From Siniperca chuatsi (Eukaryota > Chordata > Actinopteri > Centrarchiformes > Sinipercidae), in NCBI RefSeq assembly GCF_020085105.1, contig NC_058052.1:6247733-6311732 (forward strand): 64,000 nt of DNA, given 5' to 3'. The translations under genes and the position numbers were made by a program. Each line of letters begins with the position of its first letter. Position 1 is the stretch's first letter. Shown here piece after piece: positions 1 through 27,440 of the stretch. The notes beneath the pieces are model-generated. The model was not told where the DNA came from and ran no database searches. It saw only the letters and a list, made by a program, of their open reading frames with translations.

Positions 1-186
1 CCGTATGAATTAGCAAAAAAAGCATTTAAGATCCCATGAACATTTTACTGATTATAAGTTTAAACTGACAATTGATCACATGGCTTAATTCTGTTCTCAG
101 TAAGAATGTGGAAATCTGTTGGCTGTTGGTCTTGTGTTTATTTCATGTGCCTCTGGTATCACTGATGTTAATGTGTGCCTCTGTAG

Positions 187-14477
<14,291 letters not shown>

Positions 14478-16090
14478 CGGCACGAAAATATCACGCCCTG
14501 ATCTCTCTGAGAAATACCTTGTTCAAATTAGAAAATTACAGCTGCACTAGGACAGATTCTGTTGTCATACAGCCCTTCTTTCTTATCAGTCAAATCCTAT
14601 AGACTTGTCTCATTGGGTCAGATTAATTCCTGGTATGTAGAATGGTTGCTTCTCTGTCTACTGTCATTGACAAATACCGTCTCCCTAAACCATGGACGCT
14701 CCATCCAGACGAGGCTGTCTCTTTTATCTGTTTGGTATAATCTGATATCACAGCCCAGCTGAGGTTGCAGCAGTTTACTGATATCATCATACAGGATTTC
14801 TGCAAGTTGGTGTCCTTTCATTTTAAGCAGTTGTTCTCCTGAAAGGTGACTTTGTGCCTTCCTCAGAGAACATATGAGATTTGGGGCTGAAACTGGAGCT
14901 GTAAGCTGTATACTTAGGGACAAAGGTGTCGAGAAACAACTAAGAGGCAATGCTTAACGTTCTCCGAGGACTTTTTGTCCTTTTGTCTCCCCGATGAACA
15001 CGTTGCTTTCGTGTGCTGACTCCATAGAGAAAAAGTCAACGCTATTTATTGACAGACTGAGCTAGTGTTCTGAAATGTCTCATTAATCTATCTGTGCTGT
15101 GTGGTACATTTCCTTTTGTAACAGTGAGAATTGAAGTTCATTTTTGTATTCCTGCCTAAAAAAATAATACACAGTCGTACACAATGTAGAAGAGGTAATG
15201 ACGCTTTGTTAAGGAATCATTTAGAGGGTATTTTTGTATCTTTTTTCTGTCCTCCTGTAGGGCACAATAACTCTACCAGGAACTAAAACCCTTACAGTGT
15301 TAGATCTTGTTGCATAATGAAGGATACTGAACACTATGATGAAAGCGGGAGGCAATAACAGGTAACCAGACTGCAGCTGAAAGAAACAGTTCCGAAATAG
15401 CAACTGCAGTGAAAATGTACATGTTTTGTCAACCCTGTTTGCAATGTAATAGATGTGGATGATGAGCTATAGATTGGGTGAGTTGGCTGTGTTGACTGTA
15501 AGTGTGTAAGAGGAAACCAGTTCGGACCCTGCGTGCTCTTAGTTACTGAATACCCAGGAGAGTGGTGAAACTTTAATCAAAGCTTTATGGTGGAGTGAAT
15601 AACTGAAATCAGCAAGATGCCTCCACTCTGTATTTCACATGACATCGCTTAGTGAAGTAACGCAGGGTTAGGGTATGGGAAGGGAAATCAACCCTGTGTT
15701 AATGTATGGTAATTTAGAGGAAGATGGTAAGGGGATGTGACAGATTTGGAGGGAACAGGTTAGTGTAAATGTTTGGTGGCTGCTGATGGGGTTAAAGAGA
15801 AATACCGTGTTCTCTGTTCTGTTTGTTCCACAGAATGTGAAGGTATTTTAATGAAGCAACAGGATCAGATATAGTGACCCATGTAACCTAAAGGTAAACT
15901 GGAAAAACCGGACATTTTCTATGTAAGGTACTAAGATGATATTCCCTCCCAGTATTATTTTATGCCTGTATACAGTCAGTATGGTCAGGTGTTATATTTA
16001 TTTGTCATATAAAATAATCATCCTTGGAATAAGTGTTATATTATTGTACAAGTCTCATGCTTGAATAAACTAAACTACAGCAAACAAGTT
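14478..16090 (+). other. plekhh2: Probable 3' UTR of the plekhh2-like gene
   Basis: After the TGA at 14475-14477 there is no further coding signal. An AATAAA lies at 16064-16069, in TTGAATAAAC, and would place cleavage near 16085. A second AATAAA at 16667-16672 is an alternative end. The body of the stretch is unique-looking AT-rich sequence. Confidence 0.45.
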
Positions 16091-17600
16091 ACTGGTGTAT
16101 AAAATCCCTGAGACAACCTTTTTCAGCCATTCATATAAATAATCCATGCCATCTGGGAAGCTATCCAAATCCATAGAAACCAAAACACTCAGACTCTTCT
16201 TACAAAACTGCCATCCAGTTTGCTCCTCGTTGGTGCCGCTGGAACTGACGTGCTGATACCTGCAAGGTGCCTTACAGCAAGTGACGCACCCTCATTCCTG
16301 TAGTCTTTCACAGAAGAGAGAGAGAGAAAGAGAGGTGGGAGGAGGGGGTGGGGAGGATATATGATACCTAACCTGTCTGAACTAGTTAGAGACATGCTAT
16401 TGTCCCTGTGTCGCTATGGAGATGAAGGGGGTCGTGTGTGTGTGTGGGGGGGGGGGACTAGGTGCGGCAAGGAAACTAAGACATAATAAACAAATGATTA
16501 ATGCTAATAGTCTGCTGGCTCACAATGTGCATTATCAAAAGTGTAGAAATGGAGAAGAATCAAACAGGAAGTCCATATTCATGTTTGCAAATCAAATGTA
16601 TTGCTGATATCTACTGTCAGTTAGCAGGCTGTTTTTGTCATCGTATTGCCTTCGCGTCGCTTGACAAATAAAGACTTCACTGGGACTTCATTGTGACAAA
16701 GCCTGCCTCCTAAAGTGTTGCCTTCTGTTAGAGCACTGTGATCATATGACAAACCCAAATATTTTTACCTAAATTCTGTTCAGTGCAACACAACACCTAT
16801 TTCCAGTTTGCAGTTTGCTGTGCAACAAATTCCCACCTCACACTGCCGCCTTAGCTATACTGGACTTTGACTTTTCGCCTAACTTGTGAATAAAGGCCCC
16901 TGCGGTGTTGCTTTGAGTCCCTTTAAAACGCTAGTCTCTTTCTCAGTATTTGTTGTGTACAGGCTGCGTGAGCCAGAACCTGACAGACAGGTTGAACACA
17001 ACGCCAGTTTCAGAGATACAGCTAGCAATGACTAACCACCTCCCTCTACACTAACAGGTGGCAAGGTAGTCTCAGCCAACCAGTATCACCAATACTCTCA
17101 TTCCACAGTCTCAGCTCAAACACATCTTTCACTACATTCATGCAGGTTGAGAAGAAATGAGCAACAGGTGTATTTTCTGTCAGAACGTCAACAAGGAGAA
17201 TTCATGTTATAAAAAATGACCCGTGAGAAGCAGGGATTAAGGTTTCCTTCCGAGAAACAAATACCAGAACAGTGACACATTCAAAACAGGGCTGCCACAC
17301 CCAGTGAAAAACCTCATCTGTTTGGAAACCTCCATTCAACCTGCGCCGTGTAAACAAAAGGCTTATTACAATCCACCACTATGAAAGCAGCCATCTTACA
17401 TCTGAGACAAAGGGAGGTTTGAAGTTTGAGGAAAATGTCCATGTACTGTACCCATCTTAACACACCAAGTGTTTGTTTTGACTTTTCAGGTTTGAGTATC
17501 AGCAGATTTATTTAATTAAAGTGAGAAGCAGTGGCTTCCTCTAGCTTGTTCACTCCCCCCTTTTTTTTTTTTAATTAAAGATAGCCTGCACCACAGTGAG
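16090..17600. other. Convergent spacer between plekhh2 and epcam
   Basis: This 1.5 kb stretch separates the 3' ends of two convergent genes. It has a purine-rich run (16313-16356), a (TG)n/(G)n run (16434-16460) and an alternative AATAAA at 16667. No coding exon or repeat family was recognised. Confidence 0.5.
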
Positions 17601-17998
17601 TCTTTTAAAACATTTTTTATTAAAAACAATCCAACACATACACACACCTACACATAAGTAAGAAACTGTACAATCTATGATGTAGAATTTAAACCAAGTT
17701 CTAACATTAAAATGTGGCAGGCATATTTTAAAAAGCACAGTTCTTTATGGCATATAGATTGGATGATGCGTTAAGACTTTACACAGTTTATAAATAAATG
17801 GTGGCACCAGTAATGCCAACAGCATTTAAAAAAAAAAAGAAAAGAAAATTAAAATAAAAAAAGCAAGTTGATTGTCCCATTACAATTTGCATTTCTCAAG
17901 TAAAATGGTGAAAATGGCACACTCCCACGGCAAACAAGTTAATCCAAAAAGGTGATGTACAAGCTGACTCTTCATAGAGTCCCACTGAAATGAAGACT
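17600..17998 (-). other. epcam: 3' UTR of epcam with polyadenylation signal
   Basis: On the minus strand the stop TAA (17999-18001) is followed by about 380 bases of AT-rich sequence. An AATAAA signal lies at 17616-17621 (tttatt on the plus strand). Confidence 0.55.
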
Positions 17999-20474
17999 TT
18001 ACATGGCCTCCATCTCTCTTTGCTGAATTATAAAAGATCAAGAACAGATAAAACAGGTTGTTAAACAGGAATTATATGGTACAAAAAGTAACTTTAACAC
18101 ATTGACACTGAAAAATAAAGTTAAAGGAAGTCCATCTCACCTGAGCTTTGTTGTACCGCTGACTCTCTCGCTTTTTGGCGAAGAACTACACACAAAAAGA
18201 AAATTAGGACTCAAACTGATAGCTTGGCTCAAAGCAGTGACTTACAGGTTAAGGAAAATCTACATTGCACTTAAGCAGAATAAATGACACACACAGGTTA
18301 GCTACATGCACTCACCAAAACCAGCAGGCCAGCAATCACAGCCAGCACCACCACCACGATGACGGCGATGATCCCACCGGAGAGGTTCTTCATGGTGAAT
18401 GTTGGGGGCTCCTCGTCCACATAGTACACCAGGATGTTTTCCATCTCCAGATTCTGGCTTCCCACAGCTGACACAAACTTCTCCTGGTTCGCGAACAGGG
18501 GCAGCACCTTCACCTGCAGGAGGAGAGGCGATGATGAAAATTACAGGGCCAGTCTTATCTATCTGTATAGCGATATATACACACACACACACAACATACA
18601 TCTTTCTCCATGTAGTAGGCCATTTGGGTCAGGTCACTCTTGCGTTCTCCCATTGGCTTCTTCACATCCACCACAATCATGCGGGCCTCAGGGTCATACT
18701 GCAGGATGAGAAAGGATGCTTTGTTAATCAATTAGTGGGGTATTTTAGTAATGCTGTTCTGAAAAGTAAATACATTATGTAGCAATGTGACCAAAACGCA
18801 TGTTGGATGCTCACTCACCTCGATGTCCTTCACCATGTCCTTGTTAAAGTTGCCATAACGTTTGTGAATGGCATCCGCAATTGCACTATATTAAAAAAAT
18901 AAAAAATAAAGGCAAGAAATTACAATTATGAAATATTGGAACTGATGTTAACAATGTGGTTGTGCTTTTAAAAAAGGGCTGTTAAATATACTTACACCTT
19001 CAACTTGCTGGCATCCACTGAAGAGTTCACTTTTTTGTGTGTCAGCTGAAGACGGACCCAGCTGGAGAAAACGACAAATTGTTTTAACATTTCAGCATTA
19101 ACCATTTAAACTATTCATCCTCTATAACTATACCAGTCCTCCACACTGATGAGGATGAAATTACTTACTAGGTCTCCACCAGCTTCTCACACTTGATATT
19201 CTTGTCTCCCTTGTCAGTTCGACGAACGCCAGCACTGTTGACGCACCAGCACTCCTCGGTGTTGTTGCACTGCTTGGCCTTGAATTTGCCGTCGTTCTCA
19301 CACTCTGGGTCATAGATGCCATCGTTGTCCACAAAGGCAGTCTCCACTGGCTTTCCTCCTATTCCACGGACGGACAGGCCCTTTTTAGCTCTGTACATCT
19401 CAGCCTTCATCAAGAAACACTTGGGGACCACTGAAGGTGAAACAAAAGATCATCATGAGCAGGCAAGAACAAAACAACCTGTAAAGGGAAGGCTACGGGG
19501 TAGGAAAGCTACAGGCTTGATAACAACATACATCATTTACTTACATGCATTGCAGTCCACGGTTTGTTTCAGGTTGTCGCCGACCAAAATGGAACACGAG
19601 CATGGAGGTGCATCATTACAGGTGGCCCACTTTATAGAAGCACATGTACCTAAGCAGGGAACAAAGTTGTTATTCAGACTGAAACAAAATTAACACTATC
19701 AATATTAAAACTGTCAGCAATCCCTAACAAGAACTCTTAACTGAAGTGCACATCAAGTTAATATATCAATTCATATTTCAAATATCTAATGGCTTAACAT
19801 CACTATACTGGGATTGTGTTTGACTATATAAATAACTGAAAAAAAGGCATGCAGCATGATTTAGTTAAGACTCAAGAAACACTCAATGTATCACAGGCTT
19901 AGTGAAACCCTGTTTCATGTCAAGGATTTACTGTATTGCCTGTTGTATAGCCCTATAAACAGAACGGGGCAAGAAGAGCAGGTAGACTAGTAGGTTTATG
20001 TAACACCTGGGCGTTGGTTTCTCCATAAAGGCAAGTCCCCAAAGAGCGGGACAAAGCCTCCCAACCCCCACTCGACAACGAAACTATTTACGTTTGATAT
20101 CCAAACAGCTTTTCAAAACACTTTTCCCCCCCTCTCTCGTCGCTAATGAAGTCACTTTATACGAGCAAACATTACACTAGAGGCAAGAAAGGTGATTCGA
20201 GAACAATTAACGTTACAGCCTGTTAGAACACACGACATAAAAAAGGTAATATTTCAATTTAGTATTCATGTTTTGTGACTAAAGCTATTCAAGTACCGAG
20301 AAAGCGTTCTTGAAATAAAAATATTGTAGAATGACAACTAAGCTATATGTCTAGCCCAAACTGAGTTTAAGACATTTCTAGCCATATAAAGTTTAATAAA
20401 TCCAACTACTTACAGCCTTGAGCTGAGGCTCCCGCCGCGAAGGCAGCGAGAAGGAGAGCAATCCAAAGTGTCAT
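17999..20474 (-). CDS. epcam: Epithelial cell adhesion molecule (EpCAM/TACSTD family)
   Basis: Nine exons on the minus strand give 308 residues (human EpCAM has 314): 20414-20474, 19545-19649, 19169-19430, 18996-19061, 18819-18885, 18600-18698, 18316-18513, 18141-18185 and 17999-18022. It is a type I membrane adhesion protein of epithelia. Order of parts: signal peptide [19 protein letters not shown]; cysteine-rich N-terminal motif ([14 protein letters not shown]); thyroglobulin type-1 domain ([17 protein letters not shown]); EpCAM-specific C-terminal ectodomain ([35 protein letters not shown]); a transmembrane helix ([20 protein letters not shown]); and a short basic tail ([15 protein letters not shown]... 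EAM). All junctions are GT-AG and in phase. The human paralogue TACSTD2 is intronless, so the intron-rich form favours EPCAM. The start is the ATG at 20474 directly before the signal peptide. Confidence 0.96.
19169..19430 (-). other. epcam: Thyroglobulin type-1 domain exon of epcam
   Basis: This exon encodes the Tg-1 domain, including [20 protein letters not shown] and the hallmark QC-x(n)-CWCV block, then GVRRTDK. It is the longest exon of the gene. In EpCAM this domain takes part in cis-dimerisation, and it contains the site cleaved between its two subdomains in mammals. Confidence 0.85.
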
Positions 20475-20795
20475 GATGAAATTGATAAAACCTAAAACAA
20501 ATATTGAAGAAAGTTTCCCTCGATGGCTGTCTATCCGTCCGTCGTCGACAGAAGTCAAAGACTGAGTGAAGAATGGCGTCCGAGCACACAAGGCTTCCCT
20601 TTTCTCCTCACAGGTGTGTCCTGGTCGAACCTGTTTGGAGAGAAACTCAACGAGCGCGCGCACACAAAGGTAAGGACTCTCCAAAAAAAAAAAGCACGAG
20701 CACCACCAAAGTCAAGTTATTGTTTAGAGCTGCTTATTGATTATATCTCTTTTGGTGGTTGTTGTCGAACTGATAGCAAGCTGTTATGAAGTAAA

Positions 20796-20837
20796 TTTAT
20801 AAGACAAGTAGTCTCATGACGTCACTCTAATTTGCAT
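20796..20837 (-). promoter_or_regulatory. epcam: Candidate epcam promoter: octamer, CRE and TATA in a row
   Basis: Read on the minus strand, there is an octamer word (ATTTGCAT on plus, 20830-20837), then a perfect palindromic CRE TGACGTCA (20817-20824), then TATAAA (20801-20796). The order and spacing fit a TATA promoter firing toward epcam, with a start near 20770 and a 5' UTR of about 300 bases. It is inferred from motifs only. Confidence 0.42.
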
Positions 20838-20900
20838 AGTTGATGAAGAGAGCAGGAGTGGTTACTCAAACGCACCTTTTTTTCCGGTATGGCCATATTT

Positions 20901-20908
20901 GGTCTCTC

Positions 20909-20970
<62 letters not shown>

Positions 20971-20995
20971 CCTCTTCCCCTCTCTCTCTCTGTGT
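20901..20995. repeat. (CT)n microsatellite upstream of epcam
   Basis: A run of about 90 bases of CT dinucleotides with occasional G or C interruptions, about 70 bases beyond the candidate promoter motifs. Confidence 0.95.
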
Positions 20996-21429
20996 TGACA
21001 TGTTTACTTCTTTTATCAGTCAGCCTAAATGTCCTTACTTTCTGTCAAACTTTTGATTTAAAATAGACCCCAAAGAAAATCTCTACATGCCTGTTAGTCA
21101 CATGCCTCTGCCTCGTTTAATCATCATTGTAAAACTGTGTCTTATTCTGTAGGCTGTGGTTTACAGTGACCTTTATACTTAAAGAACCACTATCAGGATG
21201 TTAATCATCACAGTTTATAGTGACTTTCTATGTGTAAAGATATTTATATAGTCCATTGTATCATTGAAATATGCCTGTAGGATGTTATATATCACCTTAT
21301 ACAGTTTATAGTGACTCATGAACTTGTATTCATATATTCCCAATATATTATATTGTACTATTATAATATTACTGTATGATATGTTAGCACTTTGTATTTT
21401 TATCACTTTGTAGTAGGTGCTCCCTCAGC

Positions 21430-22010
21430 TATTTAGACAATAAATAATAATAATAATAAAACTTTATTTATAGAGCACAAAACAAAGTACAAAAGTGCTT
21501 CACAACAAGAGAAATAAAATACCACAGTGAATGATGAAATATAAAGAAATAAAATACATAAAATACACAAAAGCAATAATATAAACAGCCAGTTCAGGTA
21601 AATTCAGGATATGCTTTCAGATAAAAATGTGTTTTGAGAAGAGACTTTAAATGAAGACACTGACTCAGACAACCTAATTTCTTCGGGCAAGTTGTTCCAG
21701 AGCCTCGGGGCCCTGATGGCGAAAGCTCTGTCCCCCTTAGTTTTCATCCTGGACTCAGGAACAGACAGGAGACCCCTGCCCGAAGATCTCAAACTACGTG
21801 AAGGTTCATAAGGGATTACAAGGTCTAAAATATAGTCTGGAGCCAGGCCATGAAGAGCCTTAAAAGTAATCAACAAGATCTTAAAATCAACCCTAAAACT
21901 AACAGGGAGCCGATGTAAAGAGGCTAAAACAGGTGTGATGTGGTCGTACTTCTTGGTCCTGGTTAATAGCCGAGTTCTGTACAGTCTGCATTCGTAAGAC
22001 ATCATATATA
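21430..22010 (-). mobile_element. 5'-truncated LINE (L2/Rex1-like) with ORF2 C terminus
   Basis: On the minus strand 22005-21604 encodes a 133-residue fragment typical of the extreme C terminus of fish non-LTR reverse transcriptases: HITPVLASLHRLPVSFRVDF, LITFKALHGLAP, SLRSSGRGLL and RAPRLWNNLPEEIR. It ends with a short 3' UTR and an (AAT)n-type tail (plus-strand taataataataataa near 21445). The catalytic domain is absent, so it is dead on arrival. Confidence 0.85.
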
Positions 22011-22922
22011 AAATTTTGTGCTACATTCAAACCATTTAGCTGTGTCCAAAGTTGTGTGTTCTTGTTCGTATTTTACACCATACACCTAAAATATCCCGTT
22101 ACGTGCGCAAAATGCTTAGTGTTTAATCAAATATTTCTAAATATGTATCTTGTTTATTATAAACTGAGAGACACTGTTGGACATATGATGACATAACCAA
22201 CTGTACAAGCAGGTATTGTACATGACAGAAACCAGAAGTTGGGAAAACATGTCTCAGGTGCTGTGACTCACGCTCTGTGGGATGACACAGCTGAGTCACA
22301 GCCTCAGGTCTCAGATTAGAGATTATCTATCTGAGAAACATTCTCACAAGCAGTTCACCCAATATTTTTATCCTTATTCATTAGTTGACATCAAGAATCA
22401 AGTGGGCAATGAAGAAAAGTAAAGAGAAGACGCCTCCGCAGAGTGGACCTGAGGAGAAAATAAAATTAGCTTTAAAAGTTGCCATTTTACTAAAAGCAGA
22501 GGAATGCTTGTACAAAATCACAAATACGAGTGTAACTTAGCAGGGGCGGGCCTAGCCGATAAAGGGAACTTCAAATTGACTACTTTGGAAGGGCGGAGCT
22601 TCGCCCTAGTATACACGTAAGCACCTGCTTTGAGGATCAAATAAAAAAAAACTTTAAAAAAGAAGAGCTACCACACCTGAAATGAGACACACAACAGCGA
22701 TTTTAGACAGATTATTCACACTCGCAGTTGACATTGTTCCTCTCTATTTTTTCTGTAAATGTAAGCGAGTGGATGTAGTCTTTTTAAACTGTAATAGCCT
22801 TGCCTTTAATTAAAAGCTGTTTAACAGGCAGTTACTACGCCATATTTCATAGGCTTTTCAAGATTTTTGCAGCTTTCTGTTTGCCACTTAAGACACTAGG
22901 AAGGAGCATATTAAGAACTGTT

Positions 22923-23294
22923 TTAAAGAAATAGTTTGACATATTAGGAAATATGCTTATCCGCCTTATTCTTGTAGTATTGTTTTCGCCATGGGGTTGC
23001 CAGGCAACCAGCAGAGACTTCAGGAAGTCGCTGCAATCGGCCAAGAAATAGTCCTGCCCACAACTTGTCATAAATACACTGGTTATTAAACAAACAAGAT
23101 GTTAATTAGTGAGCTTTAAAAATGTTAGTAGGTAGATTTTTTTTTATCTTCAGCAAACCCAGGCTAGGCTCTTTCTGCTGTTTTCAGTCTTTATGCTAAG
23201 CCAGGCTAGACAGACATGAGAGGGGTATAGATCATCTTATCTAACGCTCAGCAAGAAAGTGAAAAGGCGTATTTCCCAAATACAGTCTTTAAAG
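22923..23294. repeat. Palindromic MITE-type repeat, family copy
   Basis: The left end TTAAAGAAATAGTTTGACAT and the right end GGCGTATTTCCCAAATACAG plus TTTAAAG are inverted relatives of the termini at 52774-52941. The interior shares AGGAAGTC and the GCTAAGCCAGGCTAG words with copies at 13780 and 29660. Confidence 0.65.
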
Positions 23295-23381
23295 ACACTG
23301 AAGTCTATCACAAAGCATGTCACAAGTCTTCGATAATGTACACAGACTGAAATATTAATACTAAATATTGTAGATCTTGTC

Positions 23382-23840
23382 AGATTAAAGCCAGTCACAA
23401 TTGGTCTCAAGGTAAAAACAATATATAAAAAACTCCATACTTCTCCAAGTATGAAGTCACTTTAATTGCATGCAATGGGGCCCACACAATGTAAAACACC
23501 GCCTCTGTATATGCTAAAACCTTGGTCCATGTACTGTCAGCTTATGATGTAGGGATGCTTTTGCTAGAATTTGCTAGGGGTGTTCAGAGGAAATACGATG
23601 GTTTACTGAAACATATTCATACATGCATTAGGATTTTTAATTCATACTCGTTTCACTGCCCCTGAAATTTCAAGTCCAGACATCATTCAGGTAAAACAAG
23701 CTGCTTTGTTTTCAAGACAATACGGTTTTGTGGGGCTTAAATATGCTAAAGAGAATCAAAAGCAGCTCACAAAAGAGGGCGTGAGTTAGCAGATCTGTCA
23801 CGTTAGGTGTTGCACCTCTTCCCCATGAGTTCTTCCATGT
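23382..23840. repeat. Duplicated segment, copy A
   Basis: This ~460 bp segment matches 26690-27148 in the same orientation. Shared words include CCAGTCACAA, ATGAAGTCACTTTAATTGC, TTGCTAGAATTTGCTAGGGG, GAATCAAAAGCAGCTCACAA and TTAGGTGTTGCACCTCTTCC. Copy A has only AACAATATATAAAAAA where copy B has a long (TA)n tract. Confidence 0.85.
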
Positions 23841-25589
23841 ACCACAAATGTTCCAGGAAAGGGGTGAAGTTCTTCTTCTTTTTTTTTTTTTTTTTTTTTT
23901 TAAAATCTGTCTACATACTATTTGTTATTGCCAGTGTGTGTATCTGTGTTTGCACGTGTGTGTCGAACACGTCTGGTCTCCTCCAACACATTGCTCCAAA
24001 TACGTAACACAGCAAAAGTAGCTAATTTAGGCTATTTCAATGGTGGGACTACAAGGCTAGCAGGGGGGTAACCATCTTGCAATAATGCATGAACACTCCC
24101 AAGTCAGAATAACTGGAGGTTTTCCTTTTCTTCCCATTCTGCAGACCTTTCATGCATCAAATGACAAATAACAGCTCACAATACATACTAAAGTACTTAG
24201 AAACCTTTTTTTCTGGCAAAGATTAGTCAAACACAGGTGTAACTAACAACGTTAATGATTGCTGTGTGTTGCAATGAGGTGAACCAGATCTCTGGTAGTG
24301 TGTATGCCAGCTCACTGTCAGTCTTTGTTAATGTGAACAGTGACACCTGTGGTTGAAAAGTTGTTGCTGTGCCCCAAATCCACACTGTTTACTATATCTA
24401 TAAAGCACACACTTTATGCAAATCCTCATTTGGTAGTTAGAATACAAGACATGAACATACTTTAGTTTATTATTTTGTTCTAACAGGAAATAATAAAAGA
24501 CTTGTGATGCATGATGTCAAAGAAACTGTAACTTTGAAAAGCTGTTGCTAAAGGAACATTTGGAAAGAGAACAAAGAGAAAGCTACTCAGTTCTTAAAAA
24601 AACATATATTTTTTTCTCGGTTTGCTTCCAAGATATCCTCGGTGACCTCAGTGAGTATCTTCTCTGTGTCATATTTGCATTGTATTGGGTGAAGTTGGAA
24701 AATTTGGAAAACTTAAAAAGGGAAAGCTTAATGTCCGTCATTGCCCATGATTTTTTGCAGCACACACAAATATTTGTGTGAATGTAGTGTACAAACTGAC
24801 ATCTTGAGTATATCTGATTTTGTCGCTTTTCCATAACGCAGCTGAAGTCTGCAATGAAAAGGGTCTGTGAGGTGCTTGTATCTTTTTATAGTGAGCCATT
24901 CCTAAGCTCTTGCTTGAGTAATTCTCTACAAGCACTGCTCCTCTGCTTTGAGTTTAATGGAATTACATTACAAGCTTATAACCTTTATAAAACAGAGCCT
25001 TCATTATTGATACTGGTTGTAGCAAAGTCATTAAGACTAGGCATGAGCTTATTCTTCCTATACCTTTCTTAAAAACAACCATAAAGAAATATTAGAACAG
25101 GCAGGAAGCCTCAGTCTGCAGATGTGAAAATGGGTTCAGATTTTGTGGGGATTTGTAAACCTGTGCAGTTCTGTGAGCTAAATAGAACAACCAGTCAGAA
25201 AACAGAAGTTGTCATTTTCCAGGTTCTCAATATGGCAGCCGTTTTGGATTTTTTTCAAAGTGGCAATATCATTATTTGGCCTTTAGATTGCCAAGCATCA
25301 TGATTCACCATGTTAAAATTTTCAGCGTCAAGGAATCCCGTGGTGCTAATTAGAAGAAGGTGCAGATGATTGAAGACACATTTTGAATTTTGACGTGCAG
25401 AAATTGACAATTTGCGTTTTCATTTCACCCAAATTCTATCATGTTGATTCCAGTTGTCAAATCCATGCTTTGAAGGACAGTGGATCAAATGTCCTTTTGC
25501 TCACACTTGTGGCATGGCTCTAGGGATGGGAATGTCGGGTCACCACTTTGGTGCAGACTGAAATTTAAACAACTATGCAATGCATTGCA

Positions 25590-25800
25590 ATGACATTTTG
25601 TACAGAAATTCATGGTCCTTTAAGGGGGAATCCTGACAACTTTGGTGATCCCCTGACCTTTCCTCTTGCACCACCACGAGGTTGACATTTGTTGTTTTGA
25701 GTGAAATGTCTTGAGAACTACTGGATGGATTGCCATGAAATTTCGTACACACATTCACTATCCCCTCAGGATGAATACTAAATAATGTAGATCTTGTCAG
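25590..25800. repeat. Dispersed repeat related to the 4085 and 27175 copies
   Basis: GACAACTTTGGTGATCCCCT, TTGCACCACCACGAGGT and ACTGGATGGATTGCCATGAA are typical words of the same teleost family, from its upstream part. Confidence 0.55.
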
Positions 25801-26275
<475 letters not shown>

Positions 26276-26553
26276 ACTAAAATATTTAAAATATTTATTT
26301 CTATAAGGTCTTCATCACCAGACCTCTTTCATCACAAGTACATGTATTGTTTATTTGAAGTCAGGTGTGAGAGGTAGAAATGTGGAAAAGGGTCATAATG
26401 TCATAATTCAATGTGTGTGTGGTATTTTGTATTTGCAGGCTTTCAGCCAGGGAGAAAATTATTTAACACACTGAGTTTCTTTATTCAGTGTGGAATACAT
26501 CTGGTATTGATTAATAAGCACAAAAGTTCCCTTACTCCAATAAATTCCCTTAT

Positions 26554-26554
<1 letters not shown>

Positions 26555-26640
<86 letters not shown>
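26555..26640. repeat. (TA)n microsatellite
   Basis: About 85 bases of alternating TA, nearly perfect. Confidence 0.95.
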
Positions 26641-26643
<3 letters not shown>

Positions 26644-26689
26644 TTTCCTCACAGTATTGCTTTCCATGCCCTTCTCCTCATGAATCTGC

Positions 26690-26719
26690 ATTAAATGTGC
26701 CAGTCACAATCTGCCTCAA

Positions 26720-26786
<67 letters not shown>

Positions 26787-27148
26787 CACCAAGCATGAAG
26801 TCACTTTAATTGCTTGCAATGTGGTCGACACAATGTTAAAAACACTGCCTCTGTAAATGCTGAGGGAGTTTTTAGAAAACTCTTGACTAAATGATTGACC
26901 AGTATTTTCACATCATGAGTACACTTTTGCTAGAATTTGCTAGGGGTGTTCAGAGGAAATATGATGGTTTACTGAAACATATTCATACATGCATTAGGAT
27001 TTCTAATTGATACTTGTTTCACTGCCTAATGCTAAAGAGAATCAAAAGCAGCTCACAAAAGAGTGCGTGAGTTATCTTCACACGTGCTTCTGAGGGCAGA
27101 TCTGTCACGTTAGGTGTTGCACCTCTTCCCCATGAGTTCTTAGATGTA
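26690..27148. repeat. Duplicated segment, copy B, with (TA)n expansion
   Basis: Partner of 23382-23840, about 3.3 kb away in the same orientation. A (TA)n tract of about 55 bases (26725-26780) sits where copy A has a short AT stretch. Copy B has extra sequence (ATCTTCACACGTGCTTCTGA) missing from copy A, and lacks about 70 bases present in copy A before GCTAAAGAGAATC. Confidence 0.85.
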
Positions 27149-27174
27149 AAGAGGGGTGTGTGTCCCTTACCATG

Positions 27175-27440
27175 AATTGTAATAATAACTTTGCTGATCC
27201 CGACTCTTCATCTAGCGCCATCATCAGGTCAAATTTTTAAGTAGTACTACTACTGCATAGCTAATGACATTCCCAGCAGCCTCATGCAAAATTTTTTGTT
27301 TAGTGCTAATTAGGAAATGTTAGCGTGCTAACATGCTAAACTAAGATGGTAAACTTTATGTCTGCTTAACATCAGCATGTTGGTATTGTCATTGTGAGCA
27401 TGTTAGCAAAGCCCCGCTGTACCTACGTACAGGCTCCCAG
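27175..27440. repeat. Dispersed teleost repeat with AGCATGCTAA motifs, copy 2
   Basis: It has ATAACTTTGCTGATCCCGAC, GCGCCATCATCAGGTCAAAT and GTTAGCGTGCTAACATGCTA, the same family and order as 4085-4400. It directly follows copy B of the duplicated segment. Confidence 0.6.

Noticed and set aside
22590..22607. Near-perfect palindrome AGGGCGGAGCTTCGCCCT
   Set aside because: Short, isolated, with one mismatched pair; no transcript or terminator role can be argued in a vertebrate spacer.
26411..26691. Open frames on both strands rich in Ile-Tyr
   Set aside because: Translation of the (TA)n tract; low complexity.
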